A stretch of 64,000 nt of DNA, taken from NCBI RefSeq assembly GCF_019649055.1, contig NW_026570228.1, forward strand, positions 930,001 through 994,000. The letters run 5' to 3'. This document shows positions 59,655-64,000 of this stretch, one piece after another. Below the pieces are notes generated by a model that made no database searches, was not told the origin of the DNA, and was given only the letters and a program-made list of their open reading frames with translations. The DNA is from Paramacrobiotus metropolitanus (Eukaryota; Tardigrada; Eutardigrada; Parachela; Macrobiotidae). Made by a program: the position numbers and the translations under genes. The first letter of the stretch is position 1. Each line of letters begins with the position of its first letter.

Positions 59655-62554
59655 TTAATCAGCCCGAGCCGGTTGTCCGCGAACCATCTCACGCTGCAGA
59701 CCGCACTGCGTCAGCTTGCTCAAACCAGCCAACCTATATTTTCGCAGTACTTCCAGCGTCCCGTCCCCCAAAGTTATACTGTCGTCCGGATAAAAATCCC
59801 GAATATCGTGCCAACTCTGGCAGTCTTCCAGAACCTATAGACGGCAAAAAAGTTGCACATGTCTGTCATTTTGCTGATCAGGGCCGTGGCAAGGTTTAAG
59901 GGAAGATGGCGCAAGAAGTCGCGCCCGTTTGAAAAGGGCAGTTACTTTGCCGCAGTATTCGCCACAGCGTCTAAAACAAACATACCTCCTGCTATTATGC
60001 CGCAGTTATGATGGCTGAATAAATAGGTAGCCGTTAACTATTTTACCGCATTGTAAGTTTTACAAAATCCAGGAATCGCATACTGCGGCCAATTAGCCAC
60101 CCTAACCGTGATAAAATAGCACAAGCTAGTTTGTCGCAGCGCGCGGCTAAACAGCAAAGGCTATTTTCCCGACCCGAGTACTTCGCATGGGGCCTCTAGT
60201 TTTCACCTCACACAGTAAGGGAAATCTTGTTTTCCCCCGCACAGCTGCCGCTTACACGCTTAAAGCTGACTACAGTTTAAAGCCGCGTGCGCTGCAGCAA
60301 CAAGTTTGTCGGAGAGATTAGACTCTAATCACTCCGCTCTTTCATTCAGCTGCGTGACCGATATGCCGAGTTGGCTAGAAACCGGCTTTAAACTGCAGTC
60401 AGCTTTAAGCGTGCAAGCGGCAGCTGTGCGGGTGAAAACAAGATTTCCCTTACTGTGTGAGGTGGAAACTAGAGTCCCCATGCGAAGTACGGCAAATAGC
60501 CGAAGGGTCCGCGCTGTCGCCAACACTGCGGCAAAATAACTACCTCAAAATCTACGAGAAGCGCAGAAAAACGGTTCATCAAATCCCTATCTCAACAACG
60601 CTTGCCAACTGAATTTTTCAGTGCGTGGGCACTCAGTTCAGTATTTGCTCAGCTTTTTTAATCTAGACCCTATGACGGAGGTTTCTCGCAACGGCCCTGA
60701 TAACCCTATTCTAGGTCCGCGCTTCCATCAGACCTGAAAAATGCGCTCGCGATGCCCAGGATCGGCTCCTTCGCAGTCCGCATCCGCTATCCAGTTCCAC
60801 ACCCGCGCGGCATCTTCCCCAAGTTCCGGCAGACTGGCCTCCACCACGCCAAACAGGCCCACGTCGCGCCCGCTCCGTGTCGCGTCACGCGTGCGGCTGA
60901 CACCGTATACAATGGGCTGCCATTGGAAGTGCTCGCCGGGACCGGAGAACGTGCAGTCCCTCCAGATGACTCTCACCATAGGCACCAGACAATCCAGACC
61001 ACTGTTCCGCCAATTGCGGACATTCCAGTGGAATTTGTGCACGATGAGTGTCAGCGTCGTCCCGCTAGGCGGCAGTTCCATGTGGATGTACTCGATTAGC
61101 CGCAGACAGTCAGCCAGGCCTTCATTGACATCGCTCTGGTACGTCGCATTACTAATGACAATCCGCTCCGTTCTGGCAGTTACACAGCGCCACAAACTCA
61201 GCCCCACCATGTACGCAGAGCGCTGCCACTCGGCCTCGTGGGGAGTGATGGCTTTGCCGCGCTCATCAACGCAGCGCTGATGAGAAAATCCCACGATGAC
61301 TTCCTTGTTCGGATGCTCAAGTAGACCGTTCCACAGCGAACACACCCGCCGACAGCGGGCACGCTGGGCGCTGTCCAGTAGGTGAAAAATGTGGTCTACG
61401 ACGGCAGCCGGCAGCACTGGCAAGGGTTCATACTGAGGCGGGGCGCAGGACGGCTGGGGTGGTGTCATCGCTGCGACTGACTGCTGAGCTACCCGCCTCT
61501 TGGCTTCGGACAGTAACTGGTCCTGATAACAAAGAATACAACGGATTAATGCCAATGGCGAATGCTACTACAGTCCTATTTAATCCCGGTGTGGGTTGCT
61601 TGTGTAAAAACTTGCATCAAAATATTTGTAAAATGAACTGACTCCACTTTATAAGAATAAATTATTGCATGCAGCCTATAGAGTACGTGCGTAGCCAGAA
61701 ACTGTGACGCAAAAATAACATTAATTTCCCCTATGCTGTATCCAGTACTTCAGTCATTATTCCAAGTACCGGTGAATTTTCTATAAATATTAAGGAAAGA
61801 ACTGCAATGGTTATTACAGATGAAAGCTGCAATTCTGCACTTAACTCACCAAGTCTGTGGTTTGCAACGTGAGCGGGCAGCCGATTAAACAGTGCAGGAA
61901 CACCACCATGCCCCCGATGACGCACACTGGCCATACGGCATGCTGGGACGCCTCGACAGCCTCCTTCCAAGCATCCCACAGCGGCGCGGCAACGGGCTCG
62001 CCGCCCCAGTAGTCAGCGGGCAACGGCAGGCCGCACGCAACGAACATGTAGGGCTCGATGACGCATGCCTTCTCGGAGGGGATGGGGTGCACAAGGCGCC
62101 AGCGCACGGAATGCGCCCGTATCATCTGCCGCACCACGCGCCCCTCGCCCAAGCGGATTTCCACAAAAAGGTAGCGCTGCCAGAATAATCGCGGGTAGAT
62201 CAATTCGACGGGGTACCACGTCCAGGGGTGGTTGGCATCTACACGGGCCAACACCTGCAGTTCCACATTCTGTGGGTCGGCTTCTTGGTAGCGCTCAACG
62301 GCAATATAGTGCTGCAGTGCGCAGGCGTTGTCATCGGTGAGGGTGATGTACACGTTGCGAAGACAACGGAATGCGGTACTGTACTCCACCAGATCGGCCC
62401 GTCGTCCGGGGCAGGCGAAATCTACGATTAGGCCGTTACTCACCACGTTGATGATTCTGCCGTGATGCATTACACCACTGCTGTCGCGCACGTCCACCGC
62501 GTTCCACGCGTAGATCTCCTCAGGACGGTTGTAGATGGTGCACATACTGGCCAA
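59655..62554 (-). CDS. F-box protein, three exons
   Basis: Minus-strand exons 62554-61850, 61522-60734 and 59834-59655 join in phase 0 at both junctions (donors GTGAGT and GTCTGA; acceptors TTATCAG and TCTATAG), giving 557 residues. Exon 1 encodes a compact domain starting MASMCTIYNRPEEIYAWNAV and GRIINVVSNGLIVDF; it resembles a small Tudor/Agenet-like barrel and is familiar to me from tardigrade proteins. A Pro-rich linker leads to an F-box near residues 265-310 (LPVLPAAVVDHIFHLLDSAQ, CRRVCSLWNGLL). The rest has no known repeats. F-box proteins hold substrates for SCF ubiquitin ligases through Skp1. If intron 2 is retained the protein would end one residue after exon 2. Intron 2 (899 bp) carries an 821-bp hAT-like element. 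Confidence 0.8.
59879..60699. mobile_element. hAT-like non-autonomous element in F-box gene intron 2
   Basis: Ends are CAGGGCCGTGGCAAG at the left and the complement of CAGGGCCGTTGCGAG at the right, fitting hAT-type termini. Inside lies a long hairpin: about 60182-60288 against 60377-60489, including CCTCACACAGTAAGGGAAAT and its mirror. A second pair (59937-59972 with 60510-60540) is interrupted on the left side. I could not find an 8-bp target duplication. No coding sequence. Confidence 0.7.
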
Positions 62555-62789
62555 CTATGGAGCAGCGCTTCTGTTCACAAAATTTTCAAATTTGAACAGA
62601 GTGCTCAAGGAGGCGTAGTCAGAGAAACTGCAAAAAATCGTAACTATTCTAGTTTTTACTTTTTAGGATCAGCTCATCTAGCTTGACAGTACACGCACGG
62701 TTAGTCAGTGCTGTAGCCACCCGGGCGGCGGTGGTGGCTAATAAAATTTTTTGAAAAGTGATTACCTACTAAGTACTAACAGAGCTATG

Positions 62790-63999
62790 TAAGGATGGTA
62801 ATATCCAAGGGAAAGCCTCTGGATATGGGATATATCCAAAATTGATATGGATATATCCACAAATATCTTGGATATATCATTTCCTATCCAGATATATCCA
62901 TTTAAACGTTTATTTCTGAAAAGTCTTGAAAAGTCTGAATATTTTATCAAAAAACTTCATAAAGCACATTAACCATCAACACCTAATTCCGAAAGTTAGG
63001 AAATAAGTTGAGCTGTGATAAAATAGTGCGTGATTAACAGATAACAAAATTAATCAAAATAATTCAAAATGCAAGATTTATAAAACAAGTCAGCCAAAGT
63101 CACAAAGTCTCCCAGGTCATCCAGAAGCTCCTCCTCTGTTGCGTTCTCAACATAACTTTGTTCAAACAGGAATTCCGCAAGTTCATCCTCGTTTTCCACT
63201 TCGTTGTCGGCTACTTCGATGGCAGTGGTTGAACTGACCACAACGATATCGGGATCATCAATTTCGGATAATGTATGCGCTTGTTTTGCAGTCGTCGCGC
63301 GCGGTCAGCTTAATTTTCACGGTCTTCTTTCTGAAACTGCATGCGCATTGACGTCAACGCAGAAGCTGTGCGCAAACCCATGCGTGAGCGGCCTTTTGTA
63401 TGCACGTATCCCATCTGGCTCCAGCCTCTCTCAATGGCAGCCGCATGCACCACGCATGAAAACAAATGGACTGCTAGTGCTAGCCGTGCTAATTCCTCAT
63501 GTTGATACTTCACTAGCTTCCAGTACCGAACTGTTGTGCTAACTTGTGAAAGAGTTACTTTTTATAGGCGCGAAGATTTAAAAATATTTCAACGATGATC
63601 GTTGAACGATCCTCAGTAATCAAGCATAACTGGTTTAGGCTCGATTAAAAACAACTACAGCGTCTTCACTTCTAAAACTCACAAGAAATGACAAGAGATT
63701 GTACAAACAACATAGACTTGTGCACGGTTGCCTTGCCGGTAGTGCATCCGGTTGAAGTTCGTGCTGTGCCATTGTAAATTTTGTTATTCAGTTCCTCTCC
63801 AGCCTGTTGCATGCGTTTTCTCTGTTGTTTCTACAAGTAATTTATTTGCAAACGTCCATATCCTGTTGTATCCTTGTATATCCACCAGTATCCGTCAACA
63901 TCCAAAATATCCGTATCTTTCGGACAGCTCGGGATATGGATATGATATTGGATATTTGAGCTCTGATTACACTTTTGATATTGGATATTACCATCCTTA
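62790..63999 (-). mobile_element. Internally deleted hAT transposon with transposase remnant
   Basis: The left end TAAGGATGGTAATATCCAA is mirrored at the right end, which finishes CCATCCTTA at 63999. GAGCTATG precedes the left end; only one base (G) follows the right end before the window stops, which agrees with an 8-bp duplication. On the minus strand 63513-63310 encodes LARLALAVHLFSCVVHAAAI, then ERGWSQMGYVHTKGRSRMGL, the pattern of the hAT C-terminal dimerisation domain (ER..S..G...TK.R.R). An acidic tail continues near 63241-63050. The DDE core and the N-terminal zinc finger are missing. Both ends contain many GGATAT words. Confidence 0.75.
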
Positions 64000-64000
64000 G

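Noticed and set aside
60741-61280. Long plus-strand frames over 60.7-62.3 kb
   Set aside because: They lie antisense to the F-box exons, which have domain and splice support; the GC-rich coding sequence gives open antisense frames by chance.
1-64000. tRNA and rRNA genes
   Set aside because: I looked for conserved tRNA arms and rRNA-like blocks on both strands and saw none that I could support; a dedicated scan would be decisive.

Overview
The window looks like intron-rich nuclear DNA from an invertebrate animal. Genes are cut into short exons with canonical GT-AG junctions. Animal-only families are present: ninjurin, a MAM-domain receptor tyrosine kinase, a natriuretic-peptide-receptor-like ligand-binding domain and an F-box protein. 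Accessory DNA is rich in transposons. I infer a tardigrade, because the N-terminal part of the F-box protein and the expansion of cyclase-receptor-like ectodomains remind me of tardigrade gene sets. That assignment is from memory, not from a search.

Layout. 0.5-1.2 kb: a small unrecognised multi-exon gene candidate. 1.4-4.6 kb (minus): an old Mutator-like (MULE) transposase gene whose introns are rich in the word GTTAC/GTAAC, one of them grown into a 69-bp minisatellite. 5.7-15.1 kb (plus): a Ty3/gypsy-type retroelement fossil with gag, pol and a long env-like region; it is broken. 17.7-21.5 kb: a receptor tyrosine kinase with two MAM domains. 21.7-24.8 kb: a 3.1-kb foldback element with a small hAT-type element nested in one arm. 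25.0-25.7 kb: a kinase-less broken copy of the receptor gene. 28.2-28.7 kb: a ninjurin exon. 30.2-35.1 kb: a 464-bp MITE, a helix-turn-helix scrap, a broken ectodomain gene, a GPCR fragment and an R2-like LINE tail.

32-59 kb holds the most interesting feature: a cluster of genes encoding only the ligand-binding ectodomain of an ANF/guanylate-cyclase-type receptor. Three copies look intact (470, 493 and 492 codons of coding sequence, 11, 12 and 12 exons) and two are broken. None is followed by transmembrane, kinase-homology or cyclase exons. Interleaved with them is a second family: small secreted cysteine-rich proteins of three exons (two intact genes in opposite orientations, one pseudogene). 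The two families appear to have duplicated together. I infer soluble binding or decoy proteins, possibly working with the cysteine-rich proteins; this is untested.

59.6-62.6 kb (minus): a three-exon F-box protein gene with an hAT-like element in its second intron. 62.8-64.0 kb: an internally deleted hAT transposon keeping a remnant of the transposase C-terminal domain. All gene models here are by eye from splice signals and reading phase, with no transcript support.
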